This document shows positions 1 to 8,857 of a stretch of DNA of 64,000 nt, piece after piece. The notes under the pieces are model-generated. The model was given only the letters and a program-made list of their open reading frames with translations. It did no database searches and had not been told where the DNA came from. The stretch's first letter is position 1. Each line of letters begins with the position of its first letter. The translations under genes and the position numbers were made by a program. Origin of the DNA: Nocardiopsis_C rhodophaea (GTDB taxonomy: Bacteria; Actinomycetota; Actinomycetes; Streptosporangiales; Streptosporangiaceae); the NCBI RefSeq assembly GCF_039530945.1, contig NZ_BAAAPC010000006.1, positions 124,001 to 188,000 of the forward strand, written 5' to 3'.

Positions 1-282
1 GTCGACTTCGTGACCTCGGTCGGCCACGGCCGGGGCCCGGGCGATCGCGATCGCCTCGGACTGCCCGGCGCCGGCCCCACCCGCGTTATCACCGACCTGG
101 GCGTCCTCGAACCCCACCCCGACACCCGCGAGCTCACCCTGGTGAGTGTGCACCCCGGCGTCGCTCTCGGCGACGTGCACGCCGCCACCGGCTGGGAGTT
201 GTCCGTCTCCCCCGACCTCACCACGACACCCGAGCCCCGACCCGCGGAGCTGGCGGCGCTGCGGGGCCTCACGCGATCCTAG
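1..282 (+). CDS. pcaJ: 3-oxoadipate CoA-transferase beta subunit, C-terminal part
   Basis: Partial gene: the frame is open to base 1, so only the last 93 residues are seen. The fragment matches the end of class I CoA-transferase subunit B proteins ('TRVITDLGVLE' followed by 'LVSVHPGVALGDV' and 'TGWELSV'). With PcaI, the enzyme moves CoA from succinyl-CoA to 3-oxoadipate in the beta-ketoadipate pathway. The assignment to PcaJ rather than another CoA-transferase rests on the pca genes that follow on the same strand. pcaF starts 38 bp downstream, with a GGAGG-type ribosome site in the gap, so the two are probably cotranscribed. The catalytic glutamate of the beta subunit lies upstream of the window and cannot be checked. 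Confidence 0.88.
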   Translation, partial: VDFVTSVGHGRGPGDRDRLGLPGAGPTRVITDLGVLEPHPDTRELTLVSVHPGVALGDVHAATGWELSVSPDLTTTPEPRPAELAALRGLTRS

Positions 283-320
283 GCGCGGCACACCTCACCC
301 CTCGGGAGGATGGAGACCTG

Positions 321-1511
321 ATGACCGACGCGTTCGTCCTCGACGCGGTGCGCACACCGTTCGGCAAGTACGGCGGCGCGCTCGCCGCGACCCGCCCCGA
401 CGACCTCGCCGCCCACGCCATCGCCGGCCTGCTGAAGCGCGCGCCCGGGCTCGACCCGGCCGCCGTCGAGGACGTCTACTTCGGCGACGCCAATGGCGCC
501 GGGGAAGACAACCGCAACGTGGCGCGCATGGCAGCGCTGCTCGCCGGGCTGCCCACGTCGGTGCCCGGCGCGACCCTCAATCGGCTCTGCGGCTCCGGCC
601 TGGAGGCCGTCATCACCGCCAACCGCGCGGTGGCCGTCGGCGACGCGTCACTGATCGTGGCCGGGGGCGTGGAGTCGATGAGCCGCGCGCCCTGGGTGCT
701 GCCCAAGCCGACCAAGGGCTTCCCGGCCGGGCACGAGACGCTGTACTCCACCACGCTGGGCTGGCGGATGGTCAACCCGCGGATGCCCGAGGAGTGGACC
801 GCGTCCCTGGGCGAGTCCACCGAGCAGATCGCCGAGCTGCACGGCATCGGCCGCGCCGAGCAGGACGCGTTCGCGCTGCGCAGCCACTCCGCCGCCGCGG
901 CCGCCTGGGCCAAGGGCGTGTTCGACGCCGAAGTCGTCGGTGTACCGGGGGTGGAGCTGGCGCGCGACGAGAGCATCCGGGAGACGTCGCGGGAGAAGCT
1001 CGCCGGGCTCAAGCCGGCCTTTCGGGCCGACGGCACCATCACCGCCGGCAATGCCTCGCCCCTCAACGACGGCGCCGCCGCCCTGCTGATCGGCGACGCG
1101 GCGGCCGCCGAGGCCACGGGCATCACACCGCTGGCGCGCATCGTGTCGCGGGGCGTGGTGGGGGTCGACCCGCACCGCTTCGGCATCGGCCCGGTGGAGG
1201 CGGCGGAGACCGCGCTGCGCCGCGCCGGGATCGGGTGGGCCGACCTGTCCGCGGTGGAGTTGAACGAGGCGTTCGCCGCCCAGGCACTGGCCTGCCTAAA
1301 GCTCTGGCCCGAACTGGACCCGGAGATCGTCAACCCGAACGGCGGCGCCATCGCGATCGGCCACCCGCTCGGCGCCTCCGGGGCGCGGATCCTGGGGGCG
1401 CTCGCCCACGAGCTGCGCCGACGCGGCGGGGGCTGGGGGCTGGCCGCGATCTGCATCGGCGTCGGGCAGGGACTCGCCGTCGTGCTGCACGCAGAGGAGG
1501 ACAACCGATGA
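321..1511 (+). CDS. pcaF: 3-oxoadipyl-CoA thiolase (acetyl-CoA acyltransferase)
   Basis: A 396-residue thiolase, normal length for the family. It cleaves 3-oxoadipyl-CoA with CoA to succinyl-CoA and acetyl-CoA, the last step of the protocatechuate branch. Cys90 in 'NRLCGSGLEAV' is the acyl-accepting nucleophile. His348 in 'GHPLGASG' and Cys378 in 'CIGVGQG' complete the usual active site. The last motif has Val where most thiolases have Gly, a mild variation. The ATG is preceded by GGAGG and sits inside the pca operon. The stop codon overlaps the pcaH start (ATGA), which suggests translational coupling. Thiolases are hard to tell apart by sequence alone; context makes PcaF the best reading. 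Confidence 0.92.
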   Translation: MTDAFVLDAVRTPFGKYGGALAATRPDDLAAHAIAGLLKRAPGLDPAAVEDVYFGDANGAGEDNRNVARMAALLAGLPTSVPGATLNRLCGSGLEAVITANRAVAVGDASLIVAGGVESMSRAPWVLPKPTKGFPAGHETLYSTTLGWRMVNPRMPEEWTASLGESTEQIAELHGIGRAEQDAFALRSHSAAAAAWAKGVFDAEVVGVPGVELARDESIRETSREKLAGLKPAFRADGTITAGNASPLNDGAAALLIGDAAAAEATGITPLARIVSRGVVGVDPHRFGIGPVEAAETALRRAGIGWADLSAVELNEAFAAQALACLKLWPELDPEIVNPNGGAIAIGHPLGASGARILGALAHELRRRGGGWGLAAICIGVGQGLAVVLHAEEDNR

Positions 1512-2305
1512 CATCCCAAGCAGCCGCTTCATCCGACGCATCCGGCGGCCGTCCTACCGAAGAGAAGGCCGGAGCGGGCCATGCGGGCGGCGTGGAGGTG
1601 CCCGGCTATGTCCGGGACCGCGACGTCCATCCCCCGCTCGACTACCCGGGGTACCGGAGCACCGCGTTGCGGCACCCCAGCCGCCCGCTGAAGCTGCTGC
1701 CGCACATGCTGACCGAGATCACCGGGCCGGTCCTGGGCGAGGACCGGGTCGGAGAACTCGACCACGACCTGACCCGCCAGCACGACGGCGAGCCCGTGGG
1801 CCAGCGGATCATCGTGCACGGGCAGGTGCGCGACAGCGACGGCCGCCCGGTGCCGCACTCGCTGATCGAGATCTGGCAGGCCAACGCGGGCGGCCGGTAC
1901 CGGCACGTGATGGACAACTGGCCGTGCCCGCTGGACCCCAACTTCACCGGTGTGGGCCGCACCCTGACCGATGCCGAGGGGCGCTACCGGTTCGTCACCA
2001 TCCAGCCCGGCGCCTACCCGTGGAAGAACCACGACAACGCATGGCGGCCCGCCCACATCCACTTCTCCCTGTTCGGACGGGCCTTCACGCAGCGGCTGGT
2101 CACGCAGATGTACTTCCCGGGCGACCCGCTGTTCTTCCAGGACCCGATGTGGAACGCGATCCCGGACGAGAAGGCGCGCGAGCGGCTGGTGGCGCGCTTC
2201 GACTACGCCAACACCGTGCCGGAGTGGGCGCTGGCCTACGAGTGGGACATCGTCCTGCGCGGGCGCGAGGCCACCGTCTTCGAGTCGGAGGAGGACGACG
2301 ACTGA
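1508..2305 (+). CDS. pcaH: Protocatechuate 3,4-dioxygenase beta subunit
   Basis: A 265-residue iron-binding subunit of protocatechuate 3,4-dioxygenase, which opens protocatechuate between its hydroxyls to give 3-carboxy-cis,cis-muconate. The four Fe(III) ligands of intradiol dioxygenases are all visible: Tyr131 ('GGRYRH'), Tyr170 ('GAYPWK'), His183 and His185 ('AHIHFS'). The ATG at 1508 overlaps the pcaF stop by ATGA. The same frame stays open far upstream to base 146, but that part is antisense-like low-information sequence and is not taken as coding. The gene ends in ...TGATG..., its stop overlapping the pcaG start, as is common for dioxygenase subunit pairs. The first 30 residues are Ala/Ser/Gly-rich and poorly conserved. 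Confidence 0.95.
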   Translation: MTSQAAASSDASGGRPTEEKAGAGHAGGVEVPGYVRDRDVHPPLDYPGYRSTALRHPSRPLKLLPHMLTEITGPVLGEDRVGELDHDLTRQHDGEPVGQRIIVHGQVRDSDGRPVPHSLIEIWQANAGGRYRHVMDNWPCPLDPNFTGVGRTLTDAEGRYRFVTIQPGAYPWKNHDNAWRPAHIHFSLFGRAFTQRLVTQMYFPGDPLFFQDPMWNAIPDEKARERLVARFDYANTVPEWALAYEWDIVLRGREATVFESEEDDD

Positions 2306-2904
2306 TGGAGCGCAGCACACCGGGGGATCCCGCCACGCCGACGTTTCCCACAACACCGTCCCAGACGGTCGGCCCCTACCTGCACATCGGCCTGCCCTGG
2401 CCGGACGGCCCCTTCGCTGCCGAGGAGGGCACGGCCGAGGGGATCTGGATCCGCGGCACCGTGTACGACGGGGCGGGTGAACCAATGACCGACGCGCTGG
2501 TCGAGACCTGGCAGGCCGACCCGGAAGGCCGTTTCGACCACCCCGACGACCCGCGCGGCCCGGTGGCCCGTCCCGGGTTCCGGGGGTTCGGCCGCTGCCC
2601 GACGGACGGCGATGGGGACTACGCGATCTTCACCCTCAAGCCGGGCCCGGTCCCCGGGCCGAACGGCCCGCAGGCCCCGCACATCGACATGTCGGTGTTC
2701 GCGCGCGGCATGCTGCACCGCACCGTCACGCGCGTCTACTTCCCCGACGAAGTCGAGGCGAACGCGGCTGACCCCGTGCTGGCCGACATCGACGACCCAG
2801 CGGCCCGCGCCACCCTCATCGCGCGTGTGGACGAGGAAAACGGCGGCTACCGCTTCGATGTCCGGCTGCAAGGGGAAGACGCGACCGTCTTCTTCGACAT
2901 CTAG
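2305..2904 (+). CDS. pcaG: Protocatechuate 3,4-dioxygenase alpha subunit
   Basis: A 199-residue alpha subunit that forms the heteromeric dioxygenase with PcaH. It begins 'MERSTPGDPATP' and carries the family motif 'PSQTVGPYLHIGL' near the N-terminus and the intradiol beta-sandwich block 'IRGTVYDGAGEPM...LVETWQADPEGRF'. It lacks the iron ligands, as expected for the alpha chain: the place of the beta-subunit HxH reads 'APHIDMSVFARG'. The start ATG uses the last base of the pcaH stop. It is followed by 182 bp before pcaB, the largest gap in the cluster before pobA, so a second promoter or processing site is possible there. Confidence 0.94.
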   Translation: MERSTPGDPATPTFPTTPSQTVGPYLHIGLPWPDGPFAAEEGTAEGIWIRGTVYDGAGEPMTDALVETWQADPEGRFDHPDDPRGPVARPGFRGFGRCPTDGDGDYAIFTLKPGPVPGPNGPQAPHIDMSVFARGMLHRTVTRVYFPDEVEANAADPVLADIDDPAARATLIARVDEENGGYRFDVRLQGEDATVFFDI

Positions 2905-3086
2905 GGCGCAGAAGAGAGTGCTGAGGGGTGCTCTGGGCGGCCACTATCCGCGGGTACCCGCCCTGTTCCGCCGATGACCGCGGGCCGGGCGGGGGCATAA
3001 CAGGACAGAATCGCGGCTCTTGCCGTGATCGCCGGCTGAGCGATACGCGGAGAGCACATCAGCACAGAACCAGGCGAGGAGTCGAG

Positions 3087-4481
3087 GTGACAGGGGTAGC
3101 AGACGCGCCCGGCGACGCGGCCGGCGGGCTGTTCGGCGGCATGTACGCGCACGGCCGCGTCGGCGCGGAGGTCGGTGACGCGGCGTGGCTGCGCGCACTA
3201 CTCGACGCCGAGGCCGCGCTCGCGCGGGCCTGCGCGCGGGCCGGTGTGATCGACGCGACGCATGCGGAGGCGATCGCGGCGTGCTGCGTCCCCGAGCGCT
3301 TCGACGCGGGCGGGATCGGTCAGGCCGCGGCGGCGTCGGGGAACCCGGTGGTGCCCCTGGTACGCGAACTGACCGGGGCCGTGGGCGGCGACGCCGCGCG
3401 CCATGTGCACTACGGGGCGACCAGCCAGGACATCATGGACACCGCCGCTGTGCTGGTGAGCCGCCGCGCGAGCGCGGTGATCCGGGCGGACGCCGATGCC
3501 GTGGCCGACGGCCTGGCCGCCCTCGCCGACCGGCACCGCTCCACCCTCATGCCCGGCAGGACCCTGCTCCAGCAGGCGCTGCCCACCACCTTCGGGCTGG
3601 TGGCGGCGGGCTGGTTGCAGACGATCGGCACCGCCTCGCGGCGCGTCAACGCGCCCGCTCTGGCGCAACTCGGCGGGGCCGCCGGGACGCTGGCGTCGCT
3701 CGGGGATGCGGGACCGTGCGTCACGGCGGCGTTCGCCGATGAGCTGGGGCTGGCCGAGCCGGTGCTGCCCTGGCACACTGACCGGGGGCCGATCGCCGAA
3801 CTCGCCGGGGCGCTGGCGCGGATGTGCGGAGCGGTGCGGAAAATCGCGGGCGACATCGTGTTGCTGGCCCAGACGGAGGTCGGTGAGGTCGTCGAGGCGG
3901 GCGGAGCCGGAGTCGGGGGATCGTCCACTTTGCCGCACAAGCGCAATCCGGTGGCTGCGGTGTCCGCCCGGGCCTGCGCCGGGCAGGCGGCGGGGCTGGC
4001 CGCGACACTGTACGCCGCCCAGGCGCAGGAGCACCAGCGAGCGGCGGGCGCGTGGCAGTCGGAGTGGCTGCCGATGGCCCAGTTGCTGCGCGTGACGGGA
4101 TCCGCGGTGGCCTGGCTGCGCACGTCGGTGGAGCGGTTGCGGGTGGATCCCGAGCGGATGCGCCAGAACCTCGACCTGACCGGCGGCCTCCCGCTGGCCG
4201 AACGCGTCACCACCGACCTCACGCCCGACCTCGGCCGCCTGCCCGCGCACGACCTGGTGAAGGCCGCGTGCGCGGAGGCCGTGGAGTCCGGCCGCGACCT
4301 GGCGGACGTGCTGACCCAACGCCTCGACGGGCGCCGGACCGCGGCGCGGGTCGCGGCGCTCCTGGACCCGGCGGGATACCTCGGCTCCGCCGACCTCTTC
4401 ATCGATCGGGCGATCGCCGCCCACCGGTCCCGCGTGGCGGACGAGAACGAGCAATTGGCGGAGGAAACGGAACACGGATGA
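3087..4481 (+). CDS. pcaB: 3-carboxy-cis,cis-muconate cycloisomerase
   Basis: A 464-residue member of the fumarase/aspartase superfamily that lactonises 3-carboxy-cis,cis-muconate to 4-carboxymuconolactone. The superfamily signature is present as 'GSSTLPHKRNP' at about residues 277-287, and 'HYGATSQDIMDTA' is the conserved substrate-binding block. The GTG at 3087 is chosen because it gives the family-typical beginning ('GLFGGMYAHG' near residue 15) and has a GAGGAG ribosome site a few bases upstream. The frame is open back to 2928, but those residues look unlike any PcaB. The stop overlaps the pcaD start (ATGA). Confidence 0.93.
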   Translation: MTGVADAPGDAAGGLFGGMYAHGRVGAEVGDAAWLRALLDAEAALARACARAGVIDATHAEAIAACCVPERFDAGGIGQAAAASGNPVVPLVRELTGAVGGDAARHVHYGATSQDIMDTAAVLVSRRASAVIRADADAVADGLAALADRHRSTLMPGRTLLQQALPTTFGLVAAGWLQTIGTASRRVNAPALAQLGGAAGTLASLGDAGPCVTAAFADELGLAEPVLPWHTDRGPIAELAGALARMCGAVRKIAGDIVLLAQTEVGEVVEAGGAGVGGSSTLPHKRNPVAAVSARACAGQAAGLAATLYAAQAQEHQRAAGAWQSEWLPMAQLLRVTGSAVAWLRTSVERLRVDPERMRQNLDLTGGLPLAERVTTDLTPDLGRLPAHDLVKAACAEAVESGRDLADVLTQRLDGRRTAARVAALLDPAGYLGSADLFIDRAIAAHRSRVADENEQLAEETEHG

Positions 4482-5266
4482 GCATCGACGTGCACTCCAC
4501 GGTCGACGGCCCGCCGGAGGCGCCCGTTGTGGTGCTCTCGGGGTCGCTCGGCAGCACGCTGGAGATGTGGGAACCCCAGGTCGCCGCCCTGGCCGCGCGC
4601 TTCCGGGTGGTCCGGTACGACATCCGGGGGCACGGCGGGTCGCCGGTTCCCGACGGGCCGTACGAGATGGCGGACCTCGGTGGCGATGTGTTGCGGCTGC
4701 TGGACCGCCTCGGCGCGGATCGGGTGCGCTTCGCCGGGCTCTCGATCGGGGGCATGACCGGCCTGTGGCTGGCCGCGCACGCACCCGAGCGCGTCGAACG
4801 GCTGGCCGTGCTGTGCACGTCGGCGCTGCTCGGCCCGGCCGACGCCTGGGCGCAACGGGCGGCGACGGTGCGGACGGAGGGGACGGGAGCCGTCGCCGAC
4901 GCCGTGGTCGGGCGGTGGTTCACCCCCGGCTTCGCTGAGCGGGAGCCCGGCGTCGTGGACCAGATGCGTGCCATGGTCGCGTCCACTCCAGCGGAGGGCT
5001 ACGCGGGCTGCTGCGCGGCCATCGAGCGGATGGACCTGCGGTCCGACCTGGCCGCGATCACCGCGCCGACGCTCGTCATCGCCGGTGCCGAGGACCCCGC
5101 CACGCCGCCGGAGCACGCCGAGCGCATCACCGCCGGGGTCGGCGGGGCCCGGTTGCGCGTCGTGCCCGACGCCGCGCATCTCGCCAGCTGGGAGCAGGCC
5201 GACGAGGTGAACGGGCTACTGCTCGACCACTTCGCGGCCGCGACGCCCCACCCGCACACCTCATAA
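4478..5266 (+). CDS. pcaD: 3-oxoadipate enol-lactonase
   Basis: A 262-residue alpha/beta hydrolase that opens 3-oxoadipate enol-lactone to 3-oxoadipate. The nucleophile elbow is 'GLSIGG' with Ser89. The acid is probably the Asp in 'GAEDPATPP' (near 208), and the base is His234 in 'DAAHLAS'. The oxyanion-side block is 'LSGSLGSTLEMW'. It overlaps pcaB by four bases and is followed 32 bp later by pcaC. In many actinobacteria these two functions are fused as PcaL; here a stop codon and a fresh ribosome site clearly separate them. The length fits a stand-alone PcaD. Confidence 0.92.
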   Translation: MSIDVHSTVDGPPEAPVVVLSGSLGSTLEMWEPQVAALAARFRVVRYDIRGHGGSPVPDGPYEMADLGGDVLRLLDRLGADRVRFAGLSIGGMTGLWLAAHAPERVERLAVLCTSALLGPADAWAQRAATVRTEGTGAVADAVVGRWFTPGFAEREPGVVDQMRAMVASTPAEGYAGCCAAIERMDLRSDLAAITAPTLVIAGAEDPATPPEHAERITAGVGGARLRVVPDAAHLASWEQADEVNGLLLDHFAAATPHPHTS

Positions 5267-5298
5267 CCCGCGCACCTCAGAGGAGAACCGAGCCGGAT

Positions 5299-5739
5299 AT
5301 GGACCCCATGGACCAGGACAGCACGCGGGACAGTGCCCCGCACGAGGACGACGCCCGGCACGCCGCCGGGATGGCGGTGCGCCGCGCTGTGCTCGGCGAC
5401 GAACACGTCGATCGGGCCGAGGCGAAGACGACCCCCTTCACCGAGCCCTTCCAGGACCTCATCACCCGCTACGCGTGGGGCGAGATCTGGACGCGGCCGG
5501 GGCTGGACCGCCGGACGCGCAGCTGTATGGTGCTCACGGCCCTGGTCGCCAAGGGGCACTGGGACGAGCTGGCGATGCACGTGCGCGCCGCCGTGCGCAA
5601 TGGGCTCACCGCGGAGGAGATCCGCGAGGTGTTTCTCCAGGCAGCGATCTACTGTGGCGTGCCGGCAGCGAACAAGGCGTTCGGCGTGGCCCAGCAGGTG
5701 CTCGCGGAACTTGAGGACGGACAGGCGAGACCCGCCTAG
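5299..5739 (+). CDS. pcaC: 4-carboxymuconolactone decarboxylase
   Basis: A 146-residue CMD-family protein, typical length for PcaC, that decarboxylates 4-carboxymuconolactone to the enol-lactone used by PcaD. The diagnostic stretch is 'EIWTRPGLDRRTRSCMVL' followed by 'HWDELAMHVRAAVRNGLT', 'EIREVFLQAAIYCGVPAA' and 'NKAF'. An upstream AGAGGAG in the pcaD-pcaC gap is the likely ribosome site for the ATG at 5299. A second in-frame ATG at 5308 is possible and would change only three residues. The cluster order pcaIJ-F-H-G-B-D-C then pobA makes this a complete protocatechuate route, apart from whatever lies upstream of the window. Confidence 0.94.
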   Translation: MDPMDQDSTRDSAPHEDDARHAAGMAVRRAVLGDEHVDRAEAKTTPFTEPFQDLITRYAWGEIWTRPGLDRRTRSCMVLTALVAKGHWDELAMHVRAAVRNGLTAEEIREVFLQAAIYCGVPAANKAFGVAQQVLAELEDGQARPA

Positions 5740-5888
5740 CCTCGGGGCCTCCCCCCGCCGCGCCACCACCCCAGCGCTCCGCGGCGCCCCGGCCCTGCCT
5801 CCCCACCCCTGCCTTCCCGTCGGTCATCCGAGATGATCGACGCCAGTCACCCCACCTCCGGATGAATCTAGAAAGACCGAGGACCCCC

Positions 5889-7064
5889 ATGCGCACCCGC
5901 GTCGGCATCATCGGGGCCGGACCCGCCGGCCTCTTCCTCTCCCATCTGCTACACCTCGCTGACGTCGAATCCGTCGTGCTGGAGCGCCGCGACCGCGCCT
6001 ACTGCGAGCAGCGGCAGCGCGCCGGCATCGTTGAACACGGCGTGGCCGAAGCGCTGAACGCCGCCGGTGTGGGCGAGCGCATGGAGCGCGAGGGGTTCCG
6101 GCACGAAGGCATTGACCTGCGTTTCGACGGAGAGTCGCATCGCATCGACTTCGCCGCCCTGACCGGCCGCAGCGTCCGCCTCTACCCGCAGACCGAGATC
6201 GTGCGCGACCTTATCGCGCGGCGCACGGACGACAGCGGGCAGCTGATCTTCGAGGCCGAGGCGACCGCCATCGAGGGCGCCGAGACCGACCGGCCGCGGA
6301 TCCGCTTCACCCACGAGGGCGCGGAGCAGGTCCTGGAGTGCGACTATGTGGTGGCCTGCGACGGCTTCCACGGAATCGGTCGGGCCTCCCTGCCCTCCGA
6401 CGTGGTCCGCACGTTCGAGAAGGTCTACCCGTTTGGCTGGCTCGGCATCCTGGCCGACGTCGCGCCCTCGTGCGACGAGCTGATCTACGCGCACCATCCC
6501 CACGGCTTCGCGCTGCACAGCATGCGATCGGAGTCGGTCAGCCGCCTCTACCTGCAGGTTCCCAACGGCACGGACGCGGCTGACTGGTCCGACGAGCAGA
6601 TCTGGGAGGAGCTGTCCACCCGGCTCGCCCTGCGGGAGGGCGGCTGGGAGCTGCAGCGCGGAGCGATCACCGACAAGGGCGTGACGCCGATGCGCAGCTT
6701 CGTCACCGAGCCGATGCGGCACGGACGGCTCTTCCTCGCCGGGGACGCGGCGCACATCGTCCCGCCAACCGGCGCCAAGGGCCTCAACCTGGCGATCAAC
6801 GACGTGATGGTGCTGGCGAAGGCGCTGATCGCCGACCAGACACACGGCGACAGCGGACTGCTGGACGCCTACTCGGGCACGGCCCTGCGCCGGGTCTGGC
6901 GCGCCATGCACTTCTCCTACTGGATGACCACGCTGCTGCACGCCCAGCCAGGTGACGACGCGTTCGACGACCGGCTGCGACTCTCACACCTCCGGCACAT
7001 CACGACCTCGCCAGCCGCCGCGACCCATCTTGCCGAGAACTACACCGGGATCCCGCGGATCTGA
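5889..7064 (+). CDS. pobA: 4-hydroxybenzoate 3-monooxygenase
   Basis: A 391-residue FAD monooxygenase that hydroxylates 4-hydroxybenzoate to protocatechuate, the entry compound for the pca genes upstream. It has the N-terminal dinucleotide-binding motif 'GIIGAGPAGL' (residues 6-15), the family's 'YVVACDGFHGIGR' and the second FAD motif 'GDAAHIVPPTGAKGLNLA' at about residues 280-297. It ends 'AENYTGIP', as PobA proteins do. The ATG at 5889 is preferred over 5862 because it lines up with the known N-terminus (MxTxVxIIGAG) and has GAGGA just upstream. A strong hairpin follows at 7094-7138, so pobA probably ends the transcript. Confidence 0.95.
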   Translation: MRTRVGIIGAGPAGLFLSHLLHLADVESVVLERRDRAYCEQRQRAGIVEHGVAEALNAAGVGERMEREGFRHEGIDLRFDGESHRIDFAALTGRSVRLYPQTEIVRDLIARRTDDSGQLIFEAEATAIEGAETDRPRIRFTHEGAEQVLECDYVVACDGFHGIGRASLPSDVVRTFEKVYPFGWLGILADVAPSCDELIYAHHPHGFALHSMRSESVSRLYLQVPNGTDAADWSDEQIWEELSTRLALREGGWELQRGAITDKGVTPMRSFVTEPMRHGRLFLAGDAAHIVPPTGAKGLNLAINDVMVLAKALIADQTHGDSGLLDAYSGTALRRVWRAMHFSYWMTTLLHAQPGDDAFDDRLRLSHLRHITTSPAAATHLAENYTGIPRI

Positions 7065-7093
7065 CGCGCCAGAGCGGCCGTTTTTCCGGGAAC

Positions 7094-7138
7094 GCGGCCG
7101 CGCCATGACCGTCGAGGGGGTGGTCACGGCGCGGCCGC
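7094..7138 (+). terminator. Hairpin terminator after pobA
   Basis: A 17-bp inverted repeat (7094-7110 with 7122-7138, one G-U type mismatch, 11-base loop) lies 30 bp after the pobA stop. It is very GC-rich and has no clear T-run, the usual form in high-GC actinobacteria. It is the only strong hairpin between the pca block and the next gene. Confidence 0.7.
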
Positions 7139-7419
7139 GGTGTCCGTGGCCTCGCAGCCGTGGCCGCGGCTGGTCACCGCGTCGCACGCCGGGAACGCCA
7201 GGTGGCGTTGGGGTCCGGGTTGCGGCTCGGTACGGCGCCGACCGCGCCAACTTTTTCCGAGCCGCACACGCTGTTAGCACCCACGTCAGGAGGGGGTAAG
7301 AGCATTGAGTCCCTCTTTTTCTCGGACGAAGGACCCGAAAACGGTGACTGAAGGTAAGGGCGAGCAATACAATCCGGAGGGTTAACGCCGACTCTCCTAA
7401 CCGCCCGTCGAGGACGGCC
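7139..7419. other. Intergenic region upstream of the methyltransferase gene
   Basis: Together with the hairpin before it, this makes 355 bp without a gene between pobA and the next start. No open frame here shows a recognisable family. The part from about 7250 is less GC-rich (for example 'GAGTCCCTCTTTTTCTCGG' at 7308-7326) and probably holds the promoter of the downstream gene. I cannot place -35 and -10 boxes with confidence. Confidence 0.5.
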
Positions 7420-8301
7420 ATGACCCGTTTCGAGACCCCCCGTTTCCTGAAGCATCTGGGCGCAAAGTACAATCCGCCCCAGCAGGTCGACATGACGAAG
7501 CCGAACATCGCCCGGGTCTACTCCTATTTCCTGGGGGGGAAGGACCATTTCGAGGTCGACCGGGAGATGGCGAACTACGCCGCCGAGATCGTGCCCGGCG
7601 TCAACGAGATCGCCATGGGGAACCGCGCGTTCGTCCAGCGCGCGGTCCGCTATCTCGCCACCGAGCGAGGCATCCGGCAGTTCCTGGACATCGGCTCGGG
7701 TCTGCCGACCGAAGCCAACGTGCACGAGATCGCCCACGAGGCCGACAAGGACGCCCACATCGTCTACGTCGACAAGGACCCGATTGTGCTCGCCCACGCG
7801 CGAGCGATCCTCTCCGACCTTGACACGACCGACGTCATCACGGCCGATCTCCTGCGTCCCGAGGACATCCTCACCGCGCCCGAAACGCGAAAACTCCTCG
7901 ATTTCAACCAGCCCATCGGGTTGATGCTCGGCGGAATCCTGCACCACTTGTCCGACGATCAGGATCCAGGAGGCGTCACCCGGGATTTGTGCGACGCGCT
8001 CGCGCCCGGCAGTTTCCTCACCATCAGCCATTTCGCCAAGCCCGAGCGCCAGGTCCACCCGGGGGAGCACGACCGAGCGCTGAGCCTGGAACGGGCTTTC
8101 ATCGACAAACTGGGGACCGGACGCTGGCGCGATCGGGAGGAGATCCTGTCCTACTTCTGCGGCTGGGAGCTGGTCGAGCCGGGGTTGGTGCCGCTGGAGG
8201 ACTGGCGGCCCCTGCCGCCCCAGGCTCGCGTACCGGGGGCCTACTCGATGTCTTCCACGACGCGTCTGCTCATCTGCGGCGGCGTCGCCCGGAAGAACTG
8301 A
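7420..8301 (+). CDS. S-adenosyl methyltransferase family protein (PF04672-like)
   Basis: A 293-residue protein of the actinobacterial DUF574/Methyltransf_19 family. Members are SAM-dependent methyltransferases by fold, but their substrates are mostly unknown. It has the family opening 'PNIARVYSYFLGGKDHFEVDR', the SAM-binding glycine motif 'FLDIGSGLPT' near residue 90, an acidic residue after strand 2 ('VYVDKDPIV'), and the family-typical 'LMLGGILHHLSDD'. The ATG at 7420 has GAGGA nine bases upstream. A shorter start at Met25 would also keep the whole conserved domain. It stands alone, with no neighbour that hints at a substrate; such genes occur in many paralogues per genome. Confidence 0.88.
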   Translation: MTRFETPRFLKHLGAKYNPPQQVDMTKPNIARVYSYFLGGKDHFEVDREMANYAAEIVPGVNEIAMGNRAFVQRAVRYLATERGIRQFLDIGSGLPTEANVHEIAHEADKDAHIVYVDKDPIVLAHARAILSDLDTTDVITADLLRPEDILTAPETRKLLDFNQPIGLMLGGILHHLSDDQDPGGVTRDLCDALAPGSFLTISHFAKPERQVHPGEHDRALSLERAFIDKLGTGRWRDREEILSYFCGWELVEPGLVPLEDWRPLPPQARVPGAYSMSSTTRLLICGGVARKN

Positions 8302-8423
8302 CGCGGCCGCTGGAGACCTCCCACTCGAAACCGGGGTGGGCGGCGCGGCCAGCGGTCCGCCGGTCTCCCCGCGTCCCGCCCCCGCCCCCGGCGCCGCGGA
8401 GCGCGACGTCAGCGGTGGGTCGG

Positions 8424-8560
8424 TCAAGCGTCGGCCCCGACAGCCTCGGTCAGGTCGTCCCAGATCCCCTCGGCGCCCTGAAGGCTCACGGACGTGTACC
8501 AGACTTCACCATCGACGTCGTGATGGTGCCGCACGACCTCGACCTCGCGGCCCCCGACGC
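8424..8560 (-). pseudogene. Possible remnant of a gene (C-terminal fragment)
   Basis: One minus-strand frame ends in about 40 residues that read like real protein ('HHHDVDGEVWYTSVSLQG' then 'GIWDDLTEAVGADA'), with strong G/C bias at third codon positions. The upstream part of the same frame (to 8858) turns into Arg/Gly-rich nonsense. No single frame continues the fragment, which is what a frameshifted or decayed gene would give. I recognise no family, and this may be chance in GC-rich DNA. The rest of the 8302-8857 interval shows no supportable gene on either strand. Confidence 0.25.
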
Positions 8561-8857
8561 CACCAGCGCGTCGCCACGCGCGACGGTACGGCGGTCGAGG
8601 TCCGGAGCCCCGGCCGAGGTCCTGACCCCCGCCCTGGTGGCCGAGGACTGCGGTCTGGCCTCCACGGTCATCCCCGACCGGTGTCCGGCACGCCGCTCGT
8701 GATCCCGATCGGCCCGAACACCACCGCACCCGTGACCTGAGGCGGGGGTCCGTCTCCACGGGACCGCTACAGCTGGGAGCACCTCCCGCAGATCGAGCGG
8801 ATTCTCCCCCTCGGGGATAGCCCCGCCCGCTTTTCCCCCGGCACCGACCGCCTGCCA

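Noticed and set aside
146..1507. A longer N-terminus for pcaH running through pcaF.
   Set aside because: The added part is Arg/Pro-rich out-of-frame reading of the thiolase gene; the ATGA overlap gives the true start.
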